Shown: positions 9,143-18,050 of the stretch, piece by piece | Layout: each line of letters begins with the position of its first letter | How positions within the stretch are numbered: position 1 is the stretch's first letter | NCBI RefSeq assembly: GCF_003014535.1 | Contig: NZ_PYGD01000004.1 | Span: 336,324 to 400,323 of the forward strand | Source of the DNA: Taibaiella chishuiensis | Lineage (GTDB): Bacteria; Bacteroidota; Bacteroidia; Chitinophagales; Chitinophagaceae | Direction of reading: 5' to 3' | DNA length: 64,000 bases | Translations under genes and position numbers: made by a program | The notes under the pieces: model-generated | Database searches by the model: none | Seen by the model: the letters and a program-made list of their open reading frames with translations, nothing else | Told to the model about the DNA's origin: nothing

Positions 9143-10942
9143 TCAGGGCTTGCTTTTGCCCGCGAAAAGTGCTTTTGCATATGCCATTTCCACGTCCCTG
9201 CCGTTCAGGTAGTCGTCGATGGTGGGTTGGATATAGTGATCCGGGATAACGCCATGGCCAAAGGGAATACTGTTGTTCAGGGTCTCCGGCACAAACTTAC
9301 ACAAAGGGATCCTGCCGGTAAGTTGGGTATTCGGCAGGATGTACCGGATAAAGGTGCCGCTGGTATTGCCATAATAACCGCCGCCGGTCTCTTCCCCGAT
9401 AAACCGGGCCCGGGTATAATTTTTAGCCATTGCTGCAAACTCCGATCCGCCCGAAAAGGTGTACCCGCTGATCAGGATACAGAGATCGCCATCGAAGTGA
9501 TCGGCTTTGACACTGTCGCCTTCATAATAGCCTTTCTTGTTCAGGTACCGGCCATCGCCGGCCTGGTAAAACTCTTCCTGTAATTCCTGGGTCAGGCCTG
9601 CGGGATTCTTTTTCCGGTCCGAATATCGGAGAAAGGAAAAGGTAAAGGCAGGGATCTCTACATACTTATACTTGGAGTACGGCTTACTGATCAGGTAGGA
9701 AAGTAAATGATCTTCCATGCCTTGTTCACCGCCGCCATTGTCCCTTACATCGATAACCAGGTGTTTTACCTGTTGTTCTTTCAGGGTCTTAAAGGTTTCG
9801 GCAAGGAAGCGCTTGAACCCTTTCCTGCGGCCTTCGTAATCGTCCAGGCTAAAGCTGGTTACCGTAAGTATGCCCGTGCTGTTACTGCTGTCGAGTACAA
9901 ATGTAGCGCCATCTTTGCTGCGGTAATTGGGGAGGGCGGCGGCCAGGGAATCCGACAGGCGCACAAATCTTTTAACGCTGCAGGCGGGTACGTTTTTATA
10001 TACCGTTTTCTGATGGGTACCCGGATGCTCCAGTTCCAGGTCGAAGGTGGTTACCGGGTTAAAAAAGCTGGCGTAGTATCTTGAAAAGGCGCTGCCGATC
10101 CAGTGGTCGAAGCTGGTGGTACTGTAACCGTCGCCCGGCTCTATGTTGCGGAAAACCTGCATAATGCTGTCTGCGCTTTGCCCGTTTATTTTCGTGATCA
10201 TCAGTCCCCGGGTTTTCAGGCCGTCCAGGTCGTTCAGGATATAGATCTTACCCTGCAGTATTTTAACCAGGAAGGGAAAGTAGCCATAGTTCTGGCGGAT
10301 ATAAGAACCGGTTTCGTCCGAAGGCCTGATATTGCAATGGCCTTCGTGGGTATAGGTCACTACGGGCGCCATGATCCGGTAGAATTCCAGGGCATTCATA
10401 TTGTTGCGTATCTTGTTTCTTTGTGCCGAACATAAGCTGTCGAACAAGGCGTAGGAGCTATACCACAGGCCAACCCGGGTTTCGATAAACGCATTTTTCA
10501 GGATATCGAAATCCTGGTACAGTTGTTGGGTCGTGAACCTGGGTAGCTTTGCCGGCAGGCTTTTTACCACGATACTGTACTTGCCTTCGTTGGAATTCGA
10601 ACTGTCGGCCAAGGGTTTTAGCGTAAGCGAAAACGGCGCCGTAGTATCGGGGGAGAAGATCATTTTCTCCGGGCCAAACCGCCCGTTGGGACTATCTATC
10701 TTTTTGATTGTTTTCCCGTTTTTATCCTTCAGGGTCAGTACCAGGTCTATGCCTTTCTGTTCGGCGATAATGGTATAATACTGGTCTTTCCTAAGGTTCA
10801 CCCGGAAATCCTGTTCTTCGTCCCGGCGGATCAGCCGGTCGCTTGTTTCCTGGTTAAGGGGTAAGGTGGTGCTTTTGTGATTGACCTGGGCCATCAGGGG
10901 GCTTGTCATCAGCAGGCAGGCGGCTAATAGCAGTTTTGACAT
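9143..10942 (-). CDS. S41 family peptidase (secreted)
   Basis: 599 residues with a signal peptide (ending LMAQ). Residues 20-130 look like a pre-domain of beta type (DFRVNLRKDQYYTIIAEQ). The region around 140-350 includes a possible PDZ-like part (ILNDLDGLKTRGLMITKING), and the S41 protease domain follows (about 350-580). The catalytic Ser is S497 in GYTFSGGSEFA, and VIDVRDNGGGEQG is the conserved Gly-rich strand. C-terminal processing peptidases use a Ser-Lys dyad; tricorn-like ones use a Ser triad. Substrates are unknown. The gene is convergent with aconitase. A TATTTTTG -7 box lies about 37 bases upstream. Confidence 0.88.
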   Translation of the reverse strand: MSKLLLAACLLMTSPLMAQVNHKSTTLPLNQETSDRLIRRDEEQDFRVNLRKDQYYTIIAEQKGIDLVLTLKDKNGKTIKKIDSPNGRFGPEKMIFSPDTTAPFSLTLKPLADSSNSNEGKYSIVVKSLPAKLPRFTTQQLYQDFDILKNAFIETRVGLWYSSYALFDSLCSAQRNKIRNNMNALEFYRIMAPVVTYTHEGHCNIRPSDETGSYIRQNYGYFPFLVKILQGKIYILNDLDGLKTRGLMITKINGQSADSIMQVFRNIEPGDGYSTTSFDHWIGSAFSRYYASFFNPVTTFDLELEHPGTHQKTVYKNVPACSVKRFVRLSDSLAAALPNYRSKDGATFVLDSSNSTGILTVTSFSLDDYEGRRKGFKRFLAETFKTLKEQQVKHLVIDVRDNGGGEQGMEDHLLSYLISKPYSKYKYVEIPAFTFSFLRYSDRKKNPAGLTQELQEEFYQAGDGRYLNKKGYYEGDSVKADHFDGDLCILISGYTFSGGSEFAAMAKNYTRARFIGEETGGGYYGNTSGTFIRYILPNTQLTGRIPLCKFVPETLNNSIPFGHGVIPDHYIQPTIDDYLNGRDVEMAYAKALFAGKSKP

Positions 10943-10978
10943 GGGAGTAGTGCGGGAATAGGTTTATCCGGTTAAGAT

Positions 10979-10986
10979 CAAAAATA
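10979..10986 (-). promoter_or_regulatory. -7 element of the S41 peptidase gene
   Basis: On the minus strand TATTTTTG matches TAnnTTTG, placing the start near 10,972, about 30 nt before the ATG. No TTG was found at ideal spacing. Confidence 0.4.
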
Positions 10987-11113
10987 CTTAAATTGAAGAT
11001 ACGCCTGTCCTCATGGCGGATACTTACCCCTATTTATCCCCCTTTTTTGGTCTCCTCATTTGCAAGAAGGGTATAGGGCGGCTCCGTTTGCAGGAGTGGC
11101 CACACTTGTTGCT

Positions 11114-11152
11114 CCTTACCTGGTAAGGACGGCCCGGTATTTACCGGGCCGC
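11114..11152 (-). terminator. double hairpin after asnA, copy of the aconitase terminator stem
   Basis: CGGCCCGG-TATTTA-CCGGGCCG (11,130-11,151) is identical over 22 nt to the stem-loop at 9,085-9,106, and beside it sits a second small palindrome CCTTACC/GGTAAGG (11,114-11,127 region). It lies 33 bases beyond the asnA stop. On the minus strand no good T-run follows, so termination would be weak. Confidence 0.5.
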
Positions 11153-11184
11153 CTTTAAAATGAAAGTATCCGGAACAGCTGCGC

Positions 11185-12150
11185 CTAGTTATAGGTATAC
11201 TGTACGGCTTTAATATCCTGCAGCTGCAGCAAGAGCAGGGCAAGCCGCGACTGGCCTATGCCGCCGCCTATGGTATCGGGCAGCTCACCCGCCAGCAGCT
11301 TCTGGTGGAAGGGCAGTTGTTCCCGTTGCTGCAGTCCGCGCAGGTGTAATTGTTCGCGCAGGGCAGGGGCATTTACCCGAATGCCCATCGACGATAGTTC
11401 TACGCTGCGTTGCAATACCGGGTGCCATACCAGCAGGTCGCCGTTCAGGCCATGGTAGCCCGGCGTTGTTTCGGTGCTCCAGTCGTCATAATCCGGCGCC
11501 CGGTCGTCATGTAGTTGTCCGTCCGACAACGGGTGCCCTATACCCTGCAGGAATACTGCGCCATGTTCGCGGGTAACCAGGTCTTCCCGTGCTTTGGCGT
11601 CCTGTTGGGGATAGCGGGCGCGCAACGCTTCGCTGTGTATAAACGCGGGCTGCTCCGGCAGGTCCAGGCTGCGCATGCCGGGATAAGCTTCCTGCAGCGC
11701 GGCGCAGGTAAGCCGCAGGGCTTTATAGATCTTCAGTACGGTGGCCTGCAGGAAGGCCGGGTGCCGGTCTTCGGGCCGGATTACTACTTCCCAGTCCCAC
11801 TGGTCTACGAGTACGGCGTGCATGGGCGACAACTGTTCGTCGGGACGCAGGGCGATCATATGCGTCACGATACCCTGGTGGCAGGGCATGGACAATTCGG
11901 CCAGGCGCAGCCGTTTCCATTTAGCGAGGGAGTGTACCACCGTAAAGTCTTTGCCGCTGTTGCTAAAGCTTACGGGGCGTTCGGTACCATTCAGGTCATC
12001 GTTAATGCCACTGTCGGCCGATACAAAGAGCGGGGCGAATACCTGGTGCAGGTGGAGCGCTTCGCTGAGATGCCGGAGAAATTGTTGTTTGATAAAGCCA
12101 ATCTGCATTTCCGTTTGCAGGTCGGCTATTTTATGGGCAGGTGCAAGCAT
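11185..12150 (-). CDS. asnA: aspartate-ammonia ligase (asparagine synthetase A)
   Basis: 321 residues, close to the family length. AsnA makes asparagine from aspartate, ammonia and ATP in the cytoplasm and has a class II tRNA-synthetase-like fold. Signatures are clear: IGFIKQQF near the start, SADSGINDDLNGTERPVSF, VVHSLAKWKR, VDQWDWEVV, and at the end SVELSSMGIRVN and DTIGGGIGQSRL (ATP-binding motif 3). The start ATG at 12,150 gives the expected N-terminus. It is monocistronic; 320 bases separate it from the upstream transpeptidase gene, whose terminator lies in between. Confidence 0.93.
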   Translation of the reverse strand: MLAPAHKIADLQTEMQIGFIKQQFLRHLSEALHLHQVFAPLFVSADSGINDDLNGTERPVSFSNSGKDFTVVHSLAKWKRLRLAELSMPCHQGIVTHMIALRPDEQLSPMHAVLVDQWDWEVVIRPEDRHPAFLQATVLKIYKALRLTCAALQEAYPGMRSLDLPEQPAFIHSEALRARYPQQDAKAREDLVTREHGAVFLQGIGHPLSDGQLHDDRAPDYDDWSTETTPGYHGLNGDLLVWHPVLQRSVELSSMGIRVNAPALREQLHLRGLQQREQLPFHQKLLAGELPDTIGGGIGQSRLALLLLQLQDIKAVQYTYN

Positions 12151-12286
12151 GATTGATTTTTGTTTGTTGTTGTATATAAATTTGATTCGCTTTGCTGTTT
12201 CATCTCTGTTTTTATCTTCCCCCAGGGGGGATTAAAAACGGCTTGCAAATGGCAATAAGTCTTGATCTGTGGCATCATACAGGCAT

Positions 12287-12317
12287 AAAAAAAGCCCTCC
12301 CGTTGGGGAAGGCTTTT
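12287..12317 (-). terminator. intrinsic terminator of the L,D-transpeptidase gene
   Basis: On the minus strand AAAAGCCTTCCCC-AAC-GGGAGGGC is followed by T7, a good terminator about 150 bases downstream of the transpeptidase stop and beyond the extra open tail described separately. Confidence 0.75.
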
Positions 12318-12341
12318 GTGATTCAATAAGTTTATGTAAGG

Positions 12342-12455
12342 TTACATACGCTTGCTGGTAACAACAACAGGCCTTCCTCCGGCAACAATATTATTGTTGC
12401 GGTTCAGATTCAGGTTATTATTGTTGTTGGCTAAGATCAAAGCGTATAGCTGGTT
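12342..12455 (-). other. in-frame open tail after the L,D-transpeptidase stop
   Basis: Directly in frame with the transpeptidase, beyond TAA at 12,471-12,473 and a second TAA at 12,456-12,458, 37 sense codons run to a TAA at 12,342. They read NQLYALILANNNNN, an Asn/Leu-rich stretch and then RPVVVTSKRM. There is no ATG, and a terminator lies just beyond. It may be the decayed C-terminus of the transpeptidase or remains of a small gene. The rest of the 320-base gap holds only the terminator. Confidence 0.35.
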
Positions 12456-12470
12456 TTAATAAGATAACGT

Positions 12471-13370
12471 TTACTGTGGAAGGGCCAGTTGCACACCCTG
12501 GTAAAGGGGCTGCTGTGGTTTTAAAGGCTCGGCCTGCTGTGCGGTAACAGGAGCGGCTACTGCGGCGGCTACCGGTTTAGCGCCCTGTACCTTGTTACTT
12601 TTCAGGAACTCTTCTTTAATCAGGTCTTCTGCAGATACCTGTGGCGTTTTATTGAGCCATACCGAAGTATTCAGGTAACTTTTGCTGGGGTAATAAATAT
12701 ACAGGCAGGTACCGTCTTTTATCGTATTGATGATAGGACCGGCCAGGGCCACGGGTACTGCGGGGCAACCCCAGCTGCGGCCCAGGCGCTGGTTGCTCCT
12801 GATGTAGGAGTCGCAAACGTAGGCTGCGCCGTGCATCACGATAGCCCTGTCATAAGCCCGGTCATTATAACCGCGGTCCATGCCGTTCAGTTTTAAAGAA
12901 TACCCGTTGTCGCCGCTATAGGTTTCCTGGGTTACATAAAACCCAAGGCTGCTCTGGTGCGAATTGTCGCGGTTGGAAAAGTTCATGGCAAACTCGTCGC
13001 CCGTGCCCTGTCCATGCGCCACCAGGGTATGGAACAATACCTTGTGCGATTCCAGGTTGATAACCCAAAGCCTTTTTACGTTTGCAGAAAGACTGAAGTC
13101 GCAGATGCTGATGATCTGCTCGTCTTTGTTCAGTTTATCCGCATCCCTTAAATTAAGATATCCCAGGTACGCCTTACGGAATACATCGCGGGAAAGCGGT
13201 TCTTCTTTACCAAAATTAATAAGGTTATAAACTTCGTCTGCTTTCTGGTTTACTTTCTGCCGAACGTTCATCACCAGTCCTTCTTCGGCTTTCACTGCTT
13301 TTACAAAAAATGAAGATGCACACATCCCGATCATCAACAAAGCCACTCTGATTTTTTGCATATTTATCAA
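12471..13370 (-). CDS. L,D-transpeptidase, YkuD_2 type
   Basis: 299 residues (ATG 13,361, giving MQKIRVALL, is an equally good start). A signal peptide of about 25 residues is followed by a helical linker and the catalytic region: VWVINL-like strand LWVINLESHKVL, VAHGQGTGDEF, IVMHGAAYV with H180, and GRSWGCPAVP with the nucleophile C202. This is the murein L,D-transpeptidase catalytic domain family common in Bacteroidota, which cross-links or modifies peptidoglycan in the periplasm. The last 40 residues are Ala/Pro/Gln-rich and low in complexity. It stands alone under a good promoter. Translation might once have continued past the stop (see the adjoining entry). Confidence 0.88.
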   Translation of the reverse strand: MINMQKIRVALLMIGMCASSFFVKAVKAEEGLVMNVRQKVNQKADEVYNLINFGKEEPLSRDVFRKAYLGYLNLRDADKLNKDEQIISICDFSLSANVKRLWVINLESHKVLFHTLVAHGQGTGDEFAMNFSNRDNSHQSSLGFYVTQETYSGDNGYSLKLNGMDRGYNDRAYDRAIVMHGAAYVCDSYIRSNQRLGRSWGCPAVPVALAGPIINTIKDGTCLYIYYPSKSYLNTSVWLNKTPQVSAEDLIKEEFLKSNKVQGAKPVAAAVAAPVTAQQAEPLKPQQPLYQGVQLALPQ

Positions 13371-13414
13371 CTTTTTTTATTGACAGGTTTAAAAATAGCA
13401 TGATTGCATTCTTT

Positions 13415-13446
13415 CAAAGTTAATAAATTAAAATTAAAAAATGCAA
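13415..13446 (-). promoter_or_regulatory. promoter of the L,D-transpeptidase gene
   Basis: On the minus strand TTG (13,446-13,444), 21 nt, then TAACTTTG (13,422-13,415), an exact TAnnTTTG match. The start would be near 13,408, some 40 nt before the ATG. Confidence 0.65.
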
Positions 13447-13508
13447 TCCCGGGGATAGAAAAACTTGATGCCGGGATAAAAACCTGGCCTTTATTTTTTT
13501 ACAATTTG

Positions 13509-13604
13509 CTAAAAAATGAACAGGGCCAACAGGTTTAAAAACACGATTAAACCGCAAAGTACCGCCAGAAATGTTAAATAAATTACGCTTGTGCCGGAGT
13601 TCAT
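13509..13604 (-). CDS. possible 31-residue single-span membrane peptide
   Basis: ATG 13,604 to TAG 13,509 encodes 31 residues: a short polar start (MNSGTSV) and then about 24 almost purely hydrophobic residues (IYLTFLAVLCGLIVFLNLLA...). This is a typical one-helix small membrane protein. No homologue is known to me. It sits between the promoter of the transpeptidase and the polyprenyl synthase gene, with its stop about 60 bases upstream of the transpeptidase promoter. Small hydrophobic frames arise by chance in A+T-rich DNA, so this is tentative. Confidence 0.35.
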   Translation of the reverse strand: MNSGTSVIYLTFLAVLCGLIVFLNLLALFIF

Positions 13605-13860
13605 ACTAACATAACACGGATCTTCAGGCTTTTGTAAGGTTATAAATTATGCATTTTTTGTTAAGACTAAAGCCTATAGAATTTCTTTATAGCCAAGCGC
13701 CCCGGGCAGGGGAAATTTCCCCTGCCTGTGATCGGATAGGAACATGCCGGGTGCTTAGTCCGGCAAACAGCCGCGGGGCTTGTATTTGCGGTTGCCGGGG
13801 CCCGGTCCGGTTATATGTCATAATTTTATAATTTATATAGGTGATTTGTTATTTAAAGCT

Positions 13861-13868
13861 TAGCTTTG
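13861..13868 (+). promoter_or_regulatory. -7 element of the polyprenyl synthase gene
   Basis: TAGCTTTG matches TAnnTTTG exactly; the start would be near 13,875, about 14 nt before the ATG. No TTG at ideal spacing. Confidence 0.45.
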
Positions 13869-13888
13869 CGCCCGAATAAAAACCTCCT

Positions 13889-14857
13889 ATGCACCAATTC
13901 CAGGAAATATCGACCCGATTTGAAGCTTACCTGAAGCAGCCCGGTATTTTTCCGGAGCAGCCGGCTAATCTTTACGATCCCTGCCGGTACCTGCTCGAGG
14001 CGGGTGGCAAACGGGTACGTCCTGCACTCTGCCTGATGGCCAACGAACTGTTTGGCACGATTACAGAAGACGCTTTTAAAGCGGCGGCGGCCATCGAGCT
14101 GTTCCACAATTTTACCCTGATCCACGACGATATTATGGACAAGGCGCCCCTGCGCAGGGGCAAGCCCACCGTTCATGCCAAATACGGCCTTACTGCAGGT
14201 ATTCTTTCCGGCGATGTCATGAGCATTTTTTCGTTCGACTGCCTGAGCCGGGTCAACCCCGTTTTCCTGCCCCGCGTGCTGTCCGTTTACAACAAAACGG
14301 CGGTGGAAGTATGCGAGGGCCAGCAATGGGATATGGACTTTGAAGTGCAGGAAACCGTGAGTATCGAACAATACCTGCATATGATCACCCTGAAGACCTC
14401 CGTATTGCTGGCTGCAAGCATGCAGATCGGCGCTATACTGGGCGGTGCTACCGAAGCGCAGGCCGCGCTTTTGTACGAGTTCGGCAAGAACCTGGGTATT
14501 GCCTTCCAGTTGCAGGACGATTACCTGGATACCTTTGGCGAAGAAGCTAAAACCGGTAAGCAACCCGGCGGCGATATCCGGGCCAACAAAAAGACCTTCC
14601 TGATGATCAAATGCCGGGAACTGGCTGGAGCAGCAGCAACACAATTGCTGGGCGAGCTGTTGCTGCGCGACGACGAAGAGAAGGTTGAACAGGTTACAGG
14701 GCTGTTGCGCGACCTGGAGGTCGATGCCATAAGCCGCTCGATGATCCACGAATTTTCGGATAAGGCCTTTGGTAACCTGGAGCAACTCGATATCGAACCG
14801 GCAAAAAAACAACCCCTTATGGCCCTGGCGGCTTATTTACTGAACCGCCAGAATTAA
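13889..14857 (+). CDS. polyprenyl diphosphate synthase (FPP/GGPP type)
   Basis: 322 residues. It condenses isopentenyl diphosphate with allylic diphosphates to make medium-length prenyl chains for quinones, undecaprenol precursors or carotenoids. Both Asp-rich motifs are present: DDIMD at 80-84 in LIHDDIMDKAPLRRGKPTVH, and DDYLD at 210-214 in FQLQDDYLDTFGE. GGKRVRP (IPP binding) lies near residue 38. Short-chain (C15-C20) specificity is likely, but residue-level prediction is not reliable. The next gene, grpE, begins 53 bases downstream, so co-transcription is possible. Confidence 0.9.
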   Translation: MHQFQEISTRFEAYLKQPGIFPEQPANLYDPCRYLLEAGGKRVRPALCLMANELFGTITEDAFKAAAAIELFHNFTLIHDDIMDKAPLRRGKPTVHAKYGLTAGILSGDVMSIFSFDCLSRVNPVFLPRVLSVYNKTAVEVCEGQQWDMDFEVQETVSIEQYLHMITLKTSVLLAASMQIGAILGGATEAQAALLYEFGKNLGIAFQLQDDYLDTFGEEAKTGKQPGGDIRANKKTFLMIKCRELAGAAATQLLGELLLRDDEEKVEQVTGLLRDLEVDAISRSMIHEFSDKAFGNLEQLDIEPAKKQPLMALAAYLLNRQN

Positions 14858-14910
14858 TGTCAATTTGGCAAAAATAAAATCTGGCAAACTAATTGAACTT
14901 AATATAATCA

Positions 14911-15549
14911 ATGAGCCTATTTAATCCATTCAATAAAAAACGATCTATGAATAATAAGGAAAACGAACTGAAGGACAACGGTCATGCGGATAAAGAGCAA
15001 AATCAACAAAATATAGACGATGCTGCCATAAACTTCAATTCGGATGATAGTTTGGCAGGTACTACGCATTTAAATGACGAATTGGCTTCTGAGGAAGATG
15101 ATCGCATCCAAAAATTAACAGAAGAACTGAAAGAAGCGAACGATAAATATTTACGTCTTGCTGCCGAATTTGATAACTACCGGAAGCGGAATGCAAAAGA
15201 GCGCAACGAACTGATAAAAAGTGCCGGTGAAGATGTGATCAAATCCCTGTTGGATATACTCGACGATTCGGAGCGTGCTGCACAGCAGCTGGAACTGTCC
15301 GATGATATCAAAACCAATAAGGAAGGCGTGTTCCTGGTGTTTAACAAACTGAAAAACGTGTTGCAGGGCAGGGGACTGAAAGCGATGGAGAGCAAAGAGC
15401 AGGAGTTTAACCCGGAGCTGCACGAAGCCATTACGGAGATCCCGGCCCCGACCGAGGCCCTGCAGGGTAAAGTGCTGGACGAGGTACAAAAAGGCTACTT
15501 CCTGAATGACAAAATTATCCGTCATGCAAAAGTAGTGGTAGGTAAATAA
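14911..15549 (+). CDS. grpE: nucleotide exchange factor GrpE
   Basis: 212 residues (an ATG at 14,947 is an alternative start). GrpE promotes ADP release from DnaK. An acidic, poorly ordered N-terminus is followed by a long coiled coil (KLTEELKEANDKYLRLAAEFDNYRKRN) and the C-terminal beta domain ending HEAITEIPAP...LNDKIIRHAKVVVGK, the family signature. dnaJ follows after 78 bases, the usual grpE-dnaJ arrangement. Function is secure from sequence and context. Confidence 0.95.
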   Translation: MSLFNPFNKKRSMNNKENELKDNGHADKEQNQQNIDDAAINFNSDDSLAGTTHLNDELASEEDDRIQKLTEELKEANDKYLRLAAEFDNYRKRNAKERNELIKSAGEDVIKSLLDILDDSERAAQQLELSDDIKTNKEGVFLVFNKLKNVLQGRGLKAMESKEQEFNPELHEAITEIPAPTEALQGKVLDEVQKGYFLNDKIIRHAKVVVGK

Positions 15550-15627
15550 AATCTGAACTTAATAAATATGCCGTAGCTGTAAGCCTGACGGAGCCGCATC
15601 GGACGCATATTTTTATATTAAACCGAG

Positions 15628-16794
15628 ATGAGTAAAAGAGATTATTACGAGATACTGGGCCTGAGCAAGGGCGCAAGTGCCGATGAGATTAAGAAGGCCT
15701 ACCGTAAAGTGGCTATGCAGTACCACCCCGACCGTAACGAAGGGGATAAGGCTGCCGAGGAGAAATTCAAGGAAGCAGCCGAGGCTTACGAGGTGCTGAG
15801 CGATACCAATAAGAAAGCGCAGTACGACCGCTTTGGTCATGCGGGTATGAGCGGAGCAGCCGGCGGTGGCGGTTTTGGCGGTGGCAGCGGTATGCGCATG
15901 GAAGATATCTTCTCCAACTTCGGCGATGTGTTCGGCGACGACATGTTCGGCAGCTTCTTTGGCGGCGGTCGTCAGGGTGGTGGTGGCCGCAGCAGGGGAT
16001 CGCGTGGCTCCAACCTGCGTGTAAAGCTGAAAATGAGCTATGCGGAAATCGCTAATGGCGCTACCAAAAAGATCAAAGTAAAAAAATATATCCATTGCAG
16101 TACCTGTAACGGCAGCGGCGCTAAAGACGCCAGTTCCGTACAGACCTGTAATACCTGCGGCGGCAGCGGCCAGGTACGCCGGGTAACCAGCACCTTCCTG
16201 GGACAGATGCAGACCGTAACGGCCTGTCCTACCTGTAACGGCGAAGGCGTAAGCATTACCTCCAAATGTACCTCCTGTAAAGGCGAAGGCCGTGTATACG
16301 GCGAAGAGACTATCAGTATCGATGTGCCGGCCGGCGTACAGGAAGGCATGCAGCTGAGCATGAGCGGTAAGGGCAATGTGGGCGAGCGCGGCGGTGCGCC
16401 GGGCGACCTGCTGATCCTGATCGAGGAAGAAAAACACCCCGACCTTACCCGCGATGGTAACGATGTGCAGTATATCCTGCCGCTTTCGTTCCCCGAAGTG
16501 GTATTTGGTACCCAGGTGGAGGTGCCTACCATCGATGGCAAGGCCAAGATCAAGATCCCGGCCGGTACCCAGAGTGGTAAGATCTTCCGCCTTAAAGGCA
16601 AAGGTTTCCCCGAGATCAACAGTTACGGTAAAGGCGACCAGCTGGTGCAGGTAAAAGTATGGACACCGCAGCACCTGAGCGAGGAAGAGCGTGTGGCCCT
16701 GGAAAAAATGAAAGTTTCGTCCAATTTCGAACCGGGCGAAGAAGCCAAGAAAGAGCGTAGCTTTTTCGAAAAGATAAAAGACGCTTTCAGCTAA
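15628..16794 (+). CDS. dnaJ: molecular chaperone DnaJ
   Basis: 388 residues. The J domain (1-70) has the DnaK-activating HPD in YHPDRNEG. A Gly/Phe-rich linker (about 75-125) follows, then a zinc-binding domain with four CxxCxGxG repeats ([32 protein letters not shown]) and the C-terminal substrate-binding domain. All elements are intact, so this is a canonical type A DnaJ working with DnaK and the GrpE encoded upstream. An intrinsic terminator follows. Confidence 0.96.
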   Translation: MSKRDYYEILGLSKGASADEIKKAYRKVAMQYHPDRNEGDKAAEEKFKEAAEAYEVLSDTNKKAQYDRFGHAGMSGAAGGGGFGGGSGMRMEDIFSNFGDVFGDDMFGSFFGGGRQGGGGRSRGSRGSNLRVKLKMSYAEIANGATKKIKVKKYIHCSTCNGSGAKDASSVQTCNTCGGSGQVRRVTSTFLGQMQTVTACPTCNGEGVSITSKCTSCKGEGRVYGEETISIDVPAGVQEGMQLSMSGKGNVGERGGAPGDLLILIEEEKHPDLTRDGNDVQYILPLSFPEVVFGTQVEVPTIDGKAKIKIPAGTQSGKIFRLKGKGFPEINSYGKGDQLVQVKVWTPQHLSEEERVALEKMKVSSNFEPGEEAKKERSFFEKIKDAFS

Positions 16795-16815
16795 AATAAT
16801 AAACAGAAAATCGGG

Positions 16816-16841
16816 GCGCCGGGCATATGCCCGGCGCTTTT
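16816..16841 (+). terminator. intrinsic terminator of grpE-dnaJ
   Basis: Perfect palindrome GCGCCGGGCA/TGCCCGGCGC followed by TTTT, 21 bases after the dnaJ stop. Confidence 0.8.
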
Positions 16842-16922
16842 GCTTTAGCGGCCGCATCAAGATAAGGCTTCGCGGCCGGATTTATATTTTTAAGAGTATT
16901 ACCAGATTTTTAATTTTATTGC

Positions 16923-16930
16923 TACCTTTG
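16923..16930 (+). promoter_or_regulatory. -7 element of prs
   Basis: TACCTTTG fits TAnnTTTG. A start near 16,937 falls after the upstream in-frame start at 16,919 and before ATG 16,952, so it decides the start of prs. Confidence 0.6.
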
Positions 16931-16951
16931 CGGCCTCATTCAATTTCCTTC

Positions 16952-17902
16952 ATGCAACCATCGGTAAAAATATTTTCCGGCACTAATTCAACGTATTTAG
17001 CGGAAAAAATTGCACATTCTTTCGGCCAGGACTTGGGCGATATTACCATTCAGAAATTCAGCGATGGCGAATTTCAGCCCGTATTCCAGGAGTCTATCCG
17101 TGGCGATTATGTTTTTTTGGTACAGTCGACCTTTGCACCCAGCGATAACCTGCTGGAGCTGCTGATGATGATCGATGGCGCCAAACGCGCATCTGCCGGT
17201 TACATCACCGCGGTAATTCCTTATTTCGGATTTGCCCGCCAGGACCGTAAAGACAAGCCCCGTGTGTCTATCGCCTCCAAACTGGTCGCCAACCTGCTGA
17301 CTACCGCAGGTGCGGACCGTGTAATGACCATGGACCTGCATGCCCCCCAGATCCAGGGATTCTTCGATATCCCGGTGGATCACCTCGATAGTTCGGCAAT
17401 TTTTATCCCGTATATAGAAAAATTGAATTTAGAAAACCTTACCTTTGCGTCCCCCGACGTAGGCAGCACCAACCGTGTGCGCGAAGTAGCCAGCTATTTC
17501 AATGCCGAAATGGTAATCTGCGACAAGCACCGCAAACGTGCCAACGAGATCGCTTCCATGACCGTGATCGGTGATGTAGCCGGCCGTAACGTGGTACTGA
17601 TCGACGATATCTGCGATACAGCAGGTACTTTGTCCAAGTCGGCAGCCATCCTGAAAGAAAGGGGAGCCTTAAGCGTAAGGGCCTTCTGTACCCACCCGGT
17701 ATTGAGCGGCAAAGCTTATGAGAACATTGACAATTCTGTATTGGAGAGCCTGGTCGTTTGCGATACCATTCCCCTGAAACAGGAAAGTAAAAAGATTGAA
17801 GTATTGTCCACGGCTGAATTATTTGCGATTGCCATCAGGAACACGTTCGAAAATAAATCGATCAACTCCCTGTTCATCCACAGCCAGCGGAAGAATAAAT
17901 AA
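16952..17902 (+). CDS. prs: ribose-phosphate pyrophosphokinase
   Basis: 316 residues from ATG 16,952. An upstream in-frame start at 16,919 would add 11 residues but lies before the predicted transcription start, and MQPSVKIFSGTNS is the expected N-terminus. The enzyme makes PRPP from ribose-5-phosphate and ATP for nucleotide, His and Trp synthesis. Signatures: FARQDRKDKPR (ATP site), TMDLHAPQIQGFF (metal site) and VVLIDDICDTAGTL (PRPP loop). rplY follows 148 bases downstream, a pairing frequent in bacteria. Confidence 0.95.
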   Translation: MQPSVKIFSGTNSTYLAEKIAHSFGQDLGDITIQKFSDGEFQPVFQESIRGDYVFLVQSTFAPSDNLLELLMMIDGAKRASAGYITAVIPYFGFARQDRKDKPRVSIASKLVANLLTTAGADRVMTMDLHAPQIQGFFDIPVDHLDSSAIFIPYIEKLNLENLTFASPDVGSTNRVREVASYFNAEMVICDKHRKRANEIASMTVIGDVAGRNVVLIDDICDTAGTLSKSAAILKERGALSVRAFCTHPVLSGKAYENIDNSVLESLVVCDTIPLKQESKKIEVLSTAELFAIAIRNTFENKSINSLFIHSQRKNK

Positions 17903-18050
17903 TTAAGCGTTTTTTAATACCTGTCTATACATCAAAATCCAACCGGCAAAAGCCGTTTCGTTCTTTTAAAATTAATTTAACAGCAATTCAGAGTACAGAT
18001 GTTCGTTGGCATTTCCGTTTGGCTTTGAAAAGTAACAAAAGCATACAAAA

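Noticed and set aside
13649..13831. 60-codon plus-strand frame before the polyprenyl synthase.
   Set aside because: Cys/Arg-rich random composition, no ribosome or promoter signal, and it ends before the real promoter.
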